A stretch of 64,000 bases of DNA, from positions 4,712,001 through 4,776,000 of the forward strand of contig OZ244843.1 of NCBI GenBank assembly GCA_965220715.1, in the 5' to 3' direction. The notes below the pieces were generated by a model. It did no database searches. It was not told the DNA's origin and saw nothing but the letters and a program-made list of their open reading frames with translations. Position 1 is the stretch's first letter. Each line of letters starts with the position of its first letter. The translations under genes were made by a program, and so were the position numbers. Below, piece by piece: positions 49,400 through 58,617 of the stretch. The stretch is from Bin5 sp965220715 (GTDB lineage: Bacteria; Chloroflexota; Anaerolineae; Caldilineales; Caldilineaceae).

Positions 49400-50764
49400 A
49401 TGTTCTTGACAATCGTTTCGTTTTTTCTGCTTTTGGGCCTACTGATTTTCATCCACGAGCTGGGTCATTATTTAGTGGCGCGGCGCAATGGGATTGAAGT
49501 TGAAGAGTTTGGAGTATTTGGATTCCCGCCGCGTCTGATCAAACTCTTCACCTACGACGGCACAGTTTTTTCCCTCAACGCGATTCCCTTCGGAGCATTT
49601 GTGCGCATGAAGGGCGAGGACAAGGCCGACACCGGCTCCGGCTCCTTCAACGCGGCAAGCGGTCGCGGGAGGGTCCTGACACTCCTCGCCGGTCCGGCGA
49701 TGAATTTGCTCTTTGCGATCTTCTTTTCGATTGCCAGCGTATTTTCCGGCTTTCCCGCCGGCGCCGCCCACCCCCGATTGAATGACGTGCCCCCCGGTAC
49801 CGAGTTGATGGGAGCTGCCCTCGAACCGAATGACACTCTCATACGTCTTAACGGACAGCCAGTTTACATCGACGTAGTCACCGGCGAACTACTTAAGCCG
49901 AAACGGCGCACACCGGCTATTGCTGCCGAGGCCGGCACCGTCGTCATTCTGCGCGGTGATATTCTGCACACGCTTCAAGTTCCCTTCGCTACACGGACCG
50001 AGTTGGAGCGGCTCTTGGAAAACGTGTCTCCCGAAGCGTCCTTGCTGACACAGATTACACAAATTGCGCCCGGTAGCCCGGCAGACGAGGCAGGGCTTCT
50101 GCCCGGAGATATCTTCTACGCCGTCAACGGAGAGGTAGTAACGGTTGCAAGAAGCCTGGGAGAAATGGTACGGGCGCAATTGGGCGAGATAGTTACAGTG
50201 ACGTTGCTCCGTGGCGATGAACTCTACTCCCGCCAAGTGCTGGCCCGTCAGGAACCCCCGCCCGGCCAGGGTGCAATGGGCGTCGGTATCAGCGGAGTGC
50301 TGATGCTGGTCACACTGCCCTTCTTCCGCAGCATCTGGCTGGGAATCGTTGGCATCGCCGACTACATACAGGCAGTCATCGCGCTGCCGATGCTGCTCAT
50401 CTCCGGTCAGCTTTCGCCCCAGGAGGCCGCCCTTTCCGGCCCGGTTGGGATCGCACAACTTGTGGGCGGCGCCGTCAACGCCACTGCGGAAACCGGTCTC
50501 TGGTTCCCGGTCTGGCAGTTGGCCGCCATCATCAGCGCCGGCCTGGCCATTGCCAATCTGTTGCCAATTCCGGCCCTGGATGGAGGACGCCTGCTATTCA
50601 TTCTGATAGAAAAGCTACGCGGACGTCGAATTGCTCCTGAAAAGGAAGGAGTCATTCATATTGTCGGTTTTGTTTTATTGTTGGGCTTGATGGTTGTCAT
50701 CACAATCAACGATATCCGCTCCGGACCTCAAGGCATCGACTGGTCCCATCTGCTTGGTCCGTGA
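49400..50764 (+). CDS. rseP: Site-2 intramembrane metalloprotease RseP/RIP
   Basis: A 454-residue M50 zinc protease that cuts substrates inside the membrane. The zinc site H19-E20-x2-H23 (FIHELGHYLV) lies in the first membrane helix; the third ligand motif is ALDGGRLLF in a C-terminal helix. PDZ-like regions lie between (about 150-300), with GSPADEAGLLPGDIFYAVNG clearly PDZ. It is the likely regulator of an envelope stress or anti-sigma pathway; no anti-sigma factor is seen nearby. The ATG at 49400 gives the standard very short N-terminus before the first helix. Confidence 0.92.
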   Translation: MFLTIVSFFLLLGLLIFIHELGHYLVARRNGIEVEEFGVFGFPPRLIKLFTYDGTVFSLNAIPFGAFVRMKGEDKADTGSGSFNAASGRGRVLTLLAGPAMNLLFAIFFSIASVFSGFPAGAAHPRLNDVPPGTELMGAALEPNDTLIRLNGQPVYIDVVTGELLKPKRRTPAIAAEAGTVVILRGDILHTLQVPFATRTELERLLENVSPEASLLTQITQIAPGSPADEAGLLPGDIFYAVNGEVVTVARSLGEMVRAQLGEIVTVTLLRGDELYSRQVLARQEPPPGQGAMGVGISGVLMLVTLPFFRSIWLGIVGIADYIQAVIALPMLLISGQLSPQEAALSGPVGIAQLVGGAVNATAETGLWFPVWQLAAIISAGLAIANLLPIPALDGGRLLFILIEKLRGRRIAPEKEGVIHIVGFVLLLGLMVVITINDIRSGPQGIDWSHLLGP

Positions 50765-50817
50765 CAGCGCAAACGTAAGCTGTCAAATCCCGGTAAGGCG
50801 AAATAAATGCCCCGACC

Positions 50818-51837
50818 ATGTCTTTAGATGATACAAGCACTTCGGATGCCAGTTCCGATCAGTTCAATTCAGCCCAACCCGAAAGTCGCCCAGAGGCGCA
50901 AATCCCCTCTTGGGGGGCAAAGCGCTGCCCCTCCTGCTATTCTGTTGTCCTGCATAACCAAGTCGTTTGCGCAGAGTGCGGCACTCGCCTGGTCCCACGT
51001 CTGACCAGGGTACGGTGTCAACGCTGTGGCAGACATGCCACAACCGACCATGTCATCTGCCCCCACTGCGGGCGCAATCTGCGCGCTGCGCCATCGCGGC
51101 TGCTCACTATTGGCGCGCCGGCTCTGCTGGTTGGGGCACTGGCCATTGCGCTTGTCGCGCGGGGGATGCCGTCCTTCCTGCGCGAGAATGAAAGCTTGCC
51201 TCTCCTCCAGAATTTCGTCATTACACCCGCCTCCTCAGACAGTGAACCGACCGTTCGGCTCGCGCGCGAGAGCCTGGCGCCCGCGGTAGTTCAAAGCAGC
51301 CCCGGCCAGTCCGACGAGTCGTCCCCTTCCAGCGGGGCCCCCGCCGCTGTCGCGATCGCAACACAAACTCCAACGCCGGAGGAAACAATCGCAGCAACTA
51401 ACGGGTCACAGGCTGCGTCCTCGCCAGCGGACACGGCAGTTCCACCCGCTGAGACGCCCGCCGTAACCGTTGCGCCCCACACAGTTACCGCCACTACGAC
51501 CATCGCCCCAGTGGAACAAACAGCAACGCCCCCGCCCACGCCTACACCTACACCAACGCCAACTGCAATTGCAACTGCGACCGAAACACCGACAGCCACT
51601 TCAACTCCCGCCTGGAAGACTTATACGATCAAAAAGGGCGATACAATTGCTAGAATTGCCAATCTATTTGACATCTCCGCAGATGACTTGCTGATAGCGA
51701 ATCGTCTCTCCAGCCAGGACGCTACCAGACTGCAAATAGGAGACGAAATCGTGCTACCAGGACTGCTCCAGGTCACGCCGACTCCGACTCCGACCGCGGC
51801 TGCCACCGAAACGGCCAGCCCAACGCCTTCTGGGTAG
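50818..51837 (+). CDS. Membrane protein with two zinc ribbons and an external LysM domain
   Basis: A 339-residue protein with an unusual architecture. Two zinc ribbons come first: C37, C40, C51, C54 (RCPSC, CAECG) and C67, C70, C81, C84 (RCQRC, CPHCG). A single membrane helix follows (about 95-115), then a long Thr/Pro/Ala-rich linker (about 150-270, with TP repeats), and a LysM domain (about 265-315: YTIKKGDTIARIANLFDISA, then GDEIVLPG). The predicted topology is zinc ribbons inside and peptidoglycan-binding LysM outside. It starts 53 bp after rseP and stands at the head of the envelope cluster. Function unknown; a sensor or scaffold linking cytoplasm and cell wall is a guess. Confidence 0.75.
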   Translation: MSLDDTSTSDASSDQFNSAQPESRPEAQIPSWGAKRCPSCYSVVLHNQVVCAECGTRLVPRLTRVRCQRCGRHATTDHVICPHCGRNLRAAPSRLLTIGAPALLVGALAIALVARGMPSFLRENESLPLLQNFVITPASSDSEPTVRLARESLAPAVVQSSPGQSDESSPSSGAPAAVAIATQTPTPEETIAATNGSQAASSPADTAVPPAETPAVTVAPHTVTATTTIAPVEQTATPPPTPTPTPTPTAIATATETPTATSTPAWKTYTIKKGDTIARIANLFDISADDLLIANRLSSQDATRLQIGDEIVLPGLLQVTPTPTPTAAATETASPTPSG

Positions 51838-51872
51838 CCCAGTGCGATGGCGTGCCAACAAGCTCTACTTAT

Positions 51873-51901
51873 CTGGCAACAGCGTGAATATCGTTTATAA
51901 T
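51873..51901 (+). promoter_or_regulatory. Sigma70 promoter candidate for the HEAT-TPR-GT39 cluster
   Basis: CTGGCA (51873-51878) and a perfect TATAAT (51896-51901) are separated by 17 bp, about 70 bp before the chosen GTG of the HEAT-repeat gene. This suggests a separate transcript for the next five tightly packed genes. Confidence 0.6.
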
Positions 51902-51971
51902 TCATTCAGCCCATGCAGGATAAATGGATCCGTTTTCTAGCGAATAGCACCTATTGTATGTGAGGCGACTT

Positions 51972-52994
51972 GTGACCGACTCTGTCGCGCCCTATAGCGA
52001 CGCGCAAACGCAACCAAGCCCGGCCCCTTCCGTCGAGGTCCTGCTAACGCAGCTACAGGAAGACGAGGAGTTGCCGCATGCGCAGGAACTGAACGCCCTG
52101 TCCGACCTGAGCCTGGCCGATTTGCGGCGCGTGCAAAAAGCTTGGGCAACTATCAGCGACGCACGCCGGCTGTATGTTGTACGTTCGCTCGTCGAAGAAA
52201 GCGCCTCCAACCTGCACGTGCAACTGGGCCGGCTGTTGCGCCTGGCATTGACCGACCCACTGCCCGATATGCGCGTCCTTGCCATCCGCGGTCTGTGGGA
52301 GGACAGAGAAGCAGATCTTGTCGGTCCCCTGATCCATATTCTGAACAATGATCCCTATGACACCGTTCGCGCAGGCGCCGCCGAAGCCTTGGGCGCGTTT
52401 GTGCTGGCCGGTGAGCTGGACGAACTCTCGCCGGCGCTGGCCATGCGCGCCGAGAACGCACTGCTAGCCGTCTTACACGCCGAAACGGAGCCGCTCAACG
52501 TTCAGGCCAACGCCTTGGAGAGCATCGCCTTTTCCGGAGAAACCGGCATTCGAGAGTTGATCGAAGATGGTTACTATTCCCACTTTGAGGAGATGCGGGT
52601 GGCTGCGCTGCGTGCAATGGGGCGCAGCTCAGATGTACGCTGGCGCTCCATCGTTCAGGTCGAATTGGGCAGCTCTGAGGAGGAAATGCGAGCAGCCGCG
52701 GCACGAGCCTGCGGCGAACTGGAAGCCAGTGACGCGCTCGAAGACCTGATCGCCACGCTGTCCGACGAGAGCAAACCGGTCCGGTTGGCTGCGATTTTCG
52801 CACTTGGTCGGCTGGGCGGACGACAGGCTAAGGAGATGCTGAACGCCACGAGCGCCAGCGATGACTCCAACGAAGTGAAAGCGGCCGCGGAGGCTCTGGA
52901 AGAGACTCTATTTTACGGGGATGCTGAGGGGATTCCCCTGTTTGATGATTCTCTGGAAAACTGGGAAGATGAAGCGGATGATTGGGAGGCGTAG
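51972..52994 (+). CDS. HEAT-repeat protein
   Basis: A 340-residue protein composed of alpha-helical HEAT/PBS-lyase-type repeats of about 30 residues: LTDPLPDMRVLAIRGLWED, NDPYDTVRAGAAEALGAF, FEEMRVAALRAMGRSSD, SSEEEMRAAAARACGELE and SDESKPVRLAAIFALGRLG. The C-terminal 30 residues are very acidic. No signal peptide. The GTG at 51972 is chosen because gagg (51962-51965) is well spaced; TTG 51954 and GTG 51960 are alternatives. Its TAG overlaps the next GTG by one base. HEAT repeats bind proteins; the partner may be another member of this cluster. Confidence 0.8.
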   Translation: MTDSVAPYSDAQTQPSPAPSVEVLLTQLQEDEELPHAQELNALSDLSLADLRRVQKAWATISDARRLYVVRSLVEESASNLHVQLGRLLRLALTDPLPDMRVLAIRGLWEDREADLVGPLIHILNNDPYDTVRAGAAEALGAFVLAGELDELSPALAMRAENALLAVLHAETEPLNVQANALESIAFSGETGIRELIEDGYYSHFEEMRVAALRAMGRSSDVRWRSIVQVELGSSEEEMRAAAARACGELEASDALEDLIATLSDESKPVRLAAIFALGRLGGRQAKEMLNATSASDDSNEVKAAAEALEETLFYGDAEGIPLFDDSLENWEDEADDWEA

Positions 52995-53353
52995 TGAACC
53001 TGAAGCTCAAGCGTCTGGTACGCACGCACAGTTCTGAACAGTACGCACTTTTTGACTTGGCCCAGACAGATGTCGAAGATCAGCCCCTTACGATCGGCAA
53101 ACTCGATCTGCACTACACTGGCGAAGGCACTTATGGAACGATTTTGTTGTGGGATATAGGGTCGCAGCGCATGAAACCTGAACGCCGGCGAATGTTCGTG
53201 CAGGCACTCCTAAGTGAACTGGTCCTGCCGATGGGGCTGCCCAATGAATTCGTTATCGAATTCTTTGCTCCCACATTGGACGAGTACGAAGTGTTCCACA
53301 ACTTGGACGAGGAAGCTGACGACCCCGCGGCTGCGAAAGAAGATTCACGCTGA
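52994..53353 (+). CDS. Conserved small protein of unknown function
   Basis: A 119-residue cytoplasmic protein that I do not recognise. It has alternating beta strands and helices with a mixed charge pattern (LKLKRLVRTHSSEQYALFDL, YGTILLWDIGSQRM, RRMFVQALLSELVLPM) and an acidic tail. Translationally coupled to the HEAT-repeat gene by the TAGTG overlap at 52992-52996, so the two products probably act together. Confidence 0.65.
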   Translation: MNLKLKRLVRTHSSEQYALFDLAQTDVEDQPLTIGKLDLHYTGEGTYGTILLWDIGSQRMKPERRRMFVQALLSELVLPMGLPNEFVIEFFAPTLDEYEVFHNLDEEADDPAAAKEDSR

Positions 53354-53417
53354 TTGAACTGTCTCTGCACATCTTTGTGCCGAGATAATAATTCCGAGAT
53401 AACGAACGCAGAAAGCA

Positions 53418-54053
53418 ATGACTGACAACTACCCAAACCAATCTCCTCCCGACAGTCGCGGCACTTCCGCCGACTACCGAACGATTCTTAATGAAAGTGC
53501 CCGCCTGTTGCGTGCAAATCGGCCCGGTGAAGCCATCGCCGTGCTTGAGCCGCTCCGAGCAGACCTCCCCAACGACCCTGATATCGCCATCAATTTGGGT
53601 GGCGCACTGATCTTACAACGAAAGTGGTCGAAGGCGATCCAAATACTGAAAAAAGCCGTGGATGTCTCACCGGAAAATGTGCTGCTGTGGACAAACCTGG
53701 CAGCCGCCCATCTGGGCCGTCTGGAAACTTCCGGCCCGAAGCACCAGGCAAGGGCCATTGCTGCCTACGAAAAGGCGCTCGGGATCGATCCAAGCACTCC
53801 CAACGTTCACTACCACCTAGGCTTGATATACAAACAGCAGGGGAACTTGAGCCGATCGTCCGCGATGTTCCAGCGGGCCTTGGAGATCAACCCAGATGAC
53901 CGGGATGCCCGCTTTTGGATGGAAAAGCTCAGTGACCTGTTAGTGGAAAGAGAACGCGAGAAAAGGCACGGTCGCGCCCAGCACGGACGCGCCAATGAGA
54001 CCCGACGTCTAAACGGACGCCCAACAGATCTGAACGGAGAGGAAGAGCAATAA
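53418..54053 (+). CDS. TPR-repeat protein
   Basis: A 211-residue protein with about four tetratricopeptide repeats (residues 20-165): LLRANRPGEAIAVLEPLRAD, PDIAINLGGALILQRKWSKA, NVLLWTNLAAAHLGRL, and PNVHYHLGLIYKQQGNLSRS. The C-terminal 45 residues are basic and disordered (ERERKRHGRAQHGRAN type). No membrane segment, so it is cytoplasmic. It overlaps the next gene by one base (TAATG at 54051-54055), again implying coupled expression within the cluster. Confidence 0.8.
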   Translation: MTDNYPNQSPPDSRGTSADYRTILNESARLLRANRPGEAIAVLEPLRADLPNDPDIAINLGGALILQRKWSKAIQILKKAVDVSPENVLLWTNLAAAHLGRLETSGPKHQARAIAAYEKALGIDPSTPNVHYHLGLIYKQQGNLSRSSAMFQRALEINPDDRDARFWMEKLSDLLVEREREKRHGRAQHGRANETRRLNGRPTDLNGEEEQ

Positions 54054-55342
54054 TGACGGCGGAACCGTCGGTACCGCCGAGCGCCACAGTTGACGCGGCG
54101 TCGACCGTTCAAACACAGACTCTGCCCCGCTGGCGTGAACGTCCAGAGCGTGCAGCCTGGATCGTCATTCTGCTCTCCTTTACCATCTTTCTTGTCCTGT
54201 TGACGGGCATCCCTTTGGCGATTCGGGGACTTTACCATTCAGCCGCAGTGAAACAATCTCTCGAATTCGAGACAACGGTAGGTACGGTTCTTCTCTACTT
54301 GCCGCGTTCCGATCAACAGATTGCCCTCACCGACAGGCGCGAAGGCATCGGCGAAGGTAGCCGGCTGCGAACGACCGGCGGGGCTCAGGGTGTGCTGGGT
54401 CTCCCCGCAGGTGGCCAGAGCGATGAGCTGATGGGAACCATCCTCCTCTATCCCGGCACGTCACTCGAAATTGTTCGGAGCCGACGGCCCTACTTTGCTG
54501 GCAGCGATCAGCCATATACGGTACGCATTCGTCTCCAAGAGGGACAGGCGCGGCTGTTTACTAGAAGCGCATTGGATCGACCGGTCGAAGTTCAGATCGA
54601 GACGCCGCATGGCGAGGCTCACCTGCGGGAAGGAAACTACGCCTTTTTCGTCAACGCCGAAAACAGCGAAGTGGTGGTGAAACAAGGTATCGCAAGTCTT
54701 ATTCACCCCGGCCAAGAGCCGGTAGAGATTGAACCTGGTCTGCGCACTTGGATGCAAGCCGACGGGACGATATTGCCAGCGGTCCCTGCCGAACACAACC
54801 TCCTTCGGGACGGCGCATTCAGCAGTCCACTGGGAGAGGAGTGGGCAAGCTACACTCCACCACATGTTACTCCGGGCACCGCCGAATTCCTCGAGAAGGA
54901 CGGACGTCACGTGGCCCGCTTTTTATACAGAGGCCCTGACAAAGTTCATACCGAGATCGGTATTCGTCAAGTCGTCGACCAGGAGGTGCGTAGCTACGAC
55001 TCTCTGGTTGTGAAGCTGGACGTCAATCTGATTTGGCAGACTCTGGAAGGCGCGGGCGAACTGAGTTCTGAGTTTCCATTGCGCGTCGAAATCACCTATA
55101 CGGACATTCACGGCAAGGAAGTAGTGTGGGGTTATGGTTTCTACAACATGGACCCAAGACCGGATTATCCGCTATCTGGAGGCAAAAAGATCCCGCAATT
55201 CACCTGGCATAGCTATGAGTCAGACAATCTGATGGAAGAGTTGGAGGCGACCCGGCCGGTCCACATCGAAAGCATCAGGCTCTACGCCAGCGGTTGGAAC
55301 TACGAAACTTTCGCCAGCGACTTGGAACTGATCGTCGAATGA
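54053..55342 (+). CDS. FecR-like membrane protein
   Basis: A 429-residue protein with a cytoplasmic N-terminus (about 1-33), one membrane helix (about 34-58, WIVILLSFTIFLVLLTGIPL) and a large external part. The region 70-250 has the FecR-type beta-helix pattern (LTDRREGIGEGSRLRTT, ETPHGEAHLREGNYAFFV, VVVKQGIASLI), followed by a jelly-roll-like C-terminal domain (about 265-429, with LLRDGAFSSPLGEEWAS and IESIRLYASGWNYETFASDL) similar to carbohydrate-binding modules. It may sense or bind cell-surface glycans made with the adjacent GT39. Confidence 0.7.
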   Translation: MTAEPSVPPSATVDAASTVQTQTLPRWRERPERAAWIVILLSFTIFLVLLTGIPLAIRGLYHSAAVKQSLEFETTVGTVLLYLPRSDQQIALTDRREGIGEGSRLRTTGGAQGVLGLPAGGQSDELMGTILLYPGTSLEIVRSRRPYFAGSDQPYTVRIRLQEGQARLFTRSALDRPVEVQIETPHGEAHLREGNYAFFVNAENSEVVVKQGIASLIHPGQEPVEIEPGLRTWMQADGTILPAVPAEHNLLRDGAFSSPLGEEWASYTPPHVTPGTAEFLEKDGRHVARFLYRGPDKVHTEIGIRQVVDQEVRSYDSLVVKLDVNLIWQTLEGAGELSSEFPLRVEITYTDIHGKEVVWGYGFYNMDPRPDYPLSGGKKIPQFTWHSYESDNLMEELEATRPVHIESIRLYASGWNYETFASDLELIVE

Positions 55343-57186
55343 CGCGCGGGCGCAGCAAGATACGACTCGGCTGGCTGGGTGCAACGGTCGGCCTCTTTCT
55401 TTTTCTGGCCGCATATCAGTTAGGCTTGCCCGGTCTCCACTATGACGAGGCCAAAGAGGCGGGCGTCAATGCGATGGAGTTGCTCCACGGCGCCCCCGTG
55501 ACCGCATTCCGCGACGCCACCGTAACCGTCTTCGGCCTGGATTTTCCCTTGATGGTGCAGGACTACATCGGCGCGCTCAACGTCTATTTGGCCCTGCCTT
55601 TTCTGGCGGCCACCGGTATCGGCGTGCCCAATCTGCGGCTTCTCCCCTTGATCTTGGCCGTTCTGGGGCTGCTTGCGTTGGAAAGATCGGTCTCCGAGTG
55701 GCTGGCTCTCTGCGCGCGCAGTGCGGCCCCAATTGCACCCATCGCCCCGGCCGCTCTCGCTTGCCTGACCCTCTTGGCCGCCGCGCCCAGTTTTGTGTTC
55801 TGGCAACGACAGGGGATCTTCGTTACAAACGCCACGTTCCCCTTTACCTTCGCCTGTATTTGGCAGGCGCTTCGCTGGTTGCGGCTCGGGCAGGGCCGCG
55901 CGCTGATTCTCTCCGCTCTTTGCGCCGGGCTGGCAGTATATGCAAAGCTGCTGGCTGCGTGGATTGTCCTGCCTTTCGGCATGGGGTGCGCAGGCTGGTG
56001 GTTGTGGCAGCGGGCAAAAAGCGCACTTCACGTCAACGCGGGGGAGAGATTGCCGCGGCCGCTTGCGAACTCACCCAGAATCAGGCAATCGAACCTGCAT
56101 CTTGCTCGACCCCTTGCCCTGCTCCTCATTGCCGCTCTTGCTTTCGCATTGCCCCTGGTCCCCTTCATCCTGTTCAATCTGAAGACGGGCGGCACGCTTA
56201 CTTCGATAACCCAGAATTTCAGTAGCAGCTACTATGGCGTGAACAATGTCGCCATTGTGACCAACGCAATCGTGCGCTGGCAGCAGTTGCTGCAGACCTT
56301 GCGCGGGAACCATCTCTGGTATCTGGGCTCAGTCGAGCAAAACATGCTTGCGCCCTGGCTGGCGCTGGCGTTGCCGGCGGCAGCGTTGTTACGCCCCGCC
56401 GGCCGCCGTGTAGTCGGACCGCCGCTCCTGCTGCTGGCAGCGGCGTTCGCCTCCAGTCTGTTCACTGTCAGCGATCTGTTCATCACCCATTATGCGTTGC
56501 TACATCCACTGACGATTGCTGTGACGGGTGTTGGTCTGCACGAATTATGGCGATGGTCCGGTTCCAAAAACAAAGTTGAGATGGGCCGGGCACCGCAGTC
56601 AAGTGCCGCCCACAGCACGCGACCCGAGGCACCCAGGCATCGATGGTGGGAATGGTTACCGATCCTGGCTGCGCCCGACCCGTTGAGGCCACCTTTCCGC
56701 CGTGTGTCTGCGCTCCGGTTCGTCATCGTGCTCATCGTGTGCGCTGGGGCGCTGCTGGATCTACGGGCGACGGCCGCCTACCACAAGGCGCTGACGCGCA
56801 GCGGCGGGCTGGTGGACCATTCAGATGCCTCCTACCATCTCGCATTCGACCTGCGCTACGGAGGAATGGGCGCGCCTATCGTCCTTGACTGGGGGATGGA
56901 GGCGCCAATACGTTTTCTGAGCGAAGGAAGCGTCAAACCCCTCGAAATTTTCGGCTACACTTCGCTGCAGGAGCCGGACGAGAAATTTGTCCGACGTATC
57001 GAACTATTTCTGGACAATGTAGACAATGTCTACCTCCTGCGTACACCGGGAAACGAGCTCTTCCGCGGGCGGCGTGCCGTTTTCGAGCGTATTGTCAGGG
57101 CGAGAAATGGCCACCTGCAGCGAGAGCAGGTGTATGCCCAGAAGGACGGCACGCCGCTGTACGAGCGCTGGCGGGTCCTCTACTGA
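55339..57186 (+). CDS. Glycosyltransferase family 39 (PMT/ArnT-like) membrane protein
   Basis: A 615-residue integral membrane protein with about ten predicted helices and the GT-C glycosyltransferase pattern: the acidic motif HYDEAKEAG (D36-E37) in the first external loop, several FVFWQRQGIFVTNATFPF-type helices, and a soluble C-terminal domain (about 470-615). Such enzymes use a polyprenyl-phosphate sugar to glycosylate proteins or lipids outside the membrane. ATG 55339 overlaps the stop of the FecR-like gene by 4 bp. The next gene is a prenyltransferase that might make the lipid carrier. Confidence 0.8.
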   Translation: MTRGRSKIRLGWLGATVGLFLFLAAYQLGLPGLHYDEAKEAGVNAMELLHGAPVTAFRDATVTVFGLDFPLMVQDYIGALNVYLALPFLAATGIGVPNLRLLPLILAVLGLLALERSVSEWLALCARSAAPIAPIAPAALACLTLLAAAPSFVFWQRQGIFVTNATFPFTFACIWQALRWLRLGQGRALILSALCAGLAVYAKLLAAWIVLPFGMGCAGWWLWQRAKSALHVNAGERLPRPLANSPRIRQSNLHLARPLALLLIAALAFALPLVPFILFNLKTGGTLTSITQNFSSSYYGVNNVAIVTNAIVRWQQLLQTLRGNHLWYLGSVEQNMLAPWLALALPAAALLRPAGRRVVGPPLLLLAAAFASSLFTVSDLFITHYALLHPLTIAVTGVGLHELWRWSGSKNKVEMGRAPQSSAAHSTRPEAPRHRWWEWLPILAAPDPLRPPFRRVSALRFVIVLIVCAGALLDLRATAAYHKALTRSGGLVDHSDASYHLAFDLRYGGMGAPIVLDWGMEAPIRFLSEGSVKPLEIFGYTSLQEPDEKFVRRIELFLDNVDNVYLLRTPGNELFRGRRAVFERIVRARNGHLQREQVYAQKDGTPLYERWRVLY

Positions 57187-57318
57187 GATACAATCCAAGG
57201 TTTCTGATATCACTGATATCGCCTCTGTGATTGAGGCGTGCCGACAGGCACGGCAATTTAGCCGTGTGGCGGGAAGAAACACTCAGCCAGTTCAGGATGC
57301 GCACCGCTACAAACTCGG

Positions 57319-57347
57319 TTGAAAATATCAGTTATAACTGCTAGAAT
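57319..57347 (+). promoter_or_regulatory. Sigma70 promoter of the UbiA-like gene
   Basis: TTGAAA (57319-57324) and TAGAAT (57342-57347) are separated by exactly 17 bp, 37 bp upstream of the ATG at 57385. Confidence 0.75.
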
Positions 57348-57384
57348 GTAGACATGCTAACGTGTAGTTGTTCATAGACGAGAA

Positions 57385-58416
57385 ATGTTCAACCGAATTC
57401 CGTCCGAATTGCGCCGGAGCAGAGCCGACGCCGCCCAGACCCAGCAGACCCGCGTCGGCACAAAAAGTGTCGGTTACTTAAGAGTGATCGCCCAGATGGG
57501 GCGGCTGCGGGCGGTGCCTGCACTACTTACGCCGGTCTTGTGGGGAGCGGCCACAGCCCGTTGGCAAGTTGGGACGATCAGCATCTGGTGGGCGCTCGTG
57601 ATGCTGTTCAGCTTCGGCGCTCTGGCGCTGGCCTGCAACTACCTGGGTGCATATGTGGACTACATGCGCCATATTCGCAGCGAGGGATTGTACGCTACAC
57701 CTGCGAACGAGCGGAATTCTGCGCGGCCGACGCTTGCGGGGCTCTACGATGGCTATGACTGGATGCAGCAGGGTCTGTTGCGCCCCGAAACATTCCTTAG
57801 CCTTGGGCTCATGTCAGGGACAATTTATGTGCTGGCGGCGTTGTGGCTCGGTTTCTTCATCGGCTGGCCGATCTGGTTCTTCGCGCTGATCAGCGGGCTG
57901 ATGTGCAGCGTATCACTGTGGTCGGTCGTACGCTACGCCCGCAGATTCTGGTGGCTCGGCGACCTTGCCTATTGGCTGGGCATGGGCGTCATTCCTCTGC
58001 TCGGAACCTACTTTGTGCTGACGGGCTCAATCACGCGTCTGGTCTTGTGGATCGCCTTCGCGCCAGCAACATTCGCCTGGCTGGCCTACAATTCCTACTG
58101 CTTCTATAGCTGGCATCGGGATTGGCGTCTGCGGAGACGCACTTTGGCCGTGGTGTTCGGACCCGAGCGCGGCCTGGACATAGCTGCGATACTTTCCATT
58201 GCCGGGTTTATCGTTCTGATCCTGTTGATGGCGACCAGCGCTGTGCCGGTGTGGACAATTCTCGTTCTGGGAGCATTCCCCCTCTTCTTACGGGCATTCG
58301 CCCGTGCACGAGTATGGCCTTTCTCCAGGGGGGCCGGCATTGCAACCGTGGAACATACCATAAACGCGGTTATTTTGGCTGGGTTGCTATGGCTTGTGCC
58401 CCTGTGGCTCACCTGA
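57385..58416 (+). CDS. UbiA-family prenyltransferase, MenA-like
   Basis: A 343-residue integral membrane protein with about eight predicted helices and two UbiA-type motifs: N85-x6-D92 in ACNYLGAYVDYMRHIR and GDLAYWLGMGVIPLLG in the second half. The arrangement is closest to MenA-type 1,4-dihydroxy-2-naphthoate prenyltransferases, but the aspartate-rich motifs are less complete than usual. It could serve quinone or lipid biosynthesis. It has its own promoter and is not overlapped with the upstream GT39 gene. Confidence 0.75.
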   Translation: MFNRIPSELRRSRADAAQTQQTRVGTKSVGYLRVIAQMGRLRAVPALLTPVLWGAATARWQVGTISIWWALVMLFSFGALALACNYLGAYVDYMRHIRSEGLYATPANERNSARPTLAGLYDGYDWMQQGLLRPETFLSLGLMSGTIYVLAALWLGFFIGWPIWFFALISGLMCSVSLWSVVRYARRFWWLGDLAYWLGMGVIPLLGTYFVLTGSITRLVLWIAFAPATFAWLAYNSYCFYSWHRDWRLRRRTLAVVFGPERGLDIAAILSIAGFIVLILLMATSAVPVWTILVLGAFPLFLRAFARARVWPFSRGAGIATVEHTINAVILAGLLWLVPLWLT

Positions 58417-58617
58417 ACGCAAAGCGACTGTGCTTAGCATCCGTCAGCGAGCAAGCCTGAGCAGATTTGGCTGTGCAAGAACACCCGTCCGGCGGCCTTG
58501 CCGGGTTGGCCCTATGCTCACCGGGCTGCGTAGCTCGATTGCCGGGGGATCAGGGCGACATTGTGTGCCTCCTGCTGCGGCAACAGGCTCGATCCGAGCA
58601 TTTCGCGGACTCGATTC

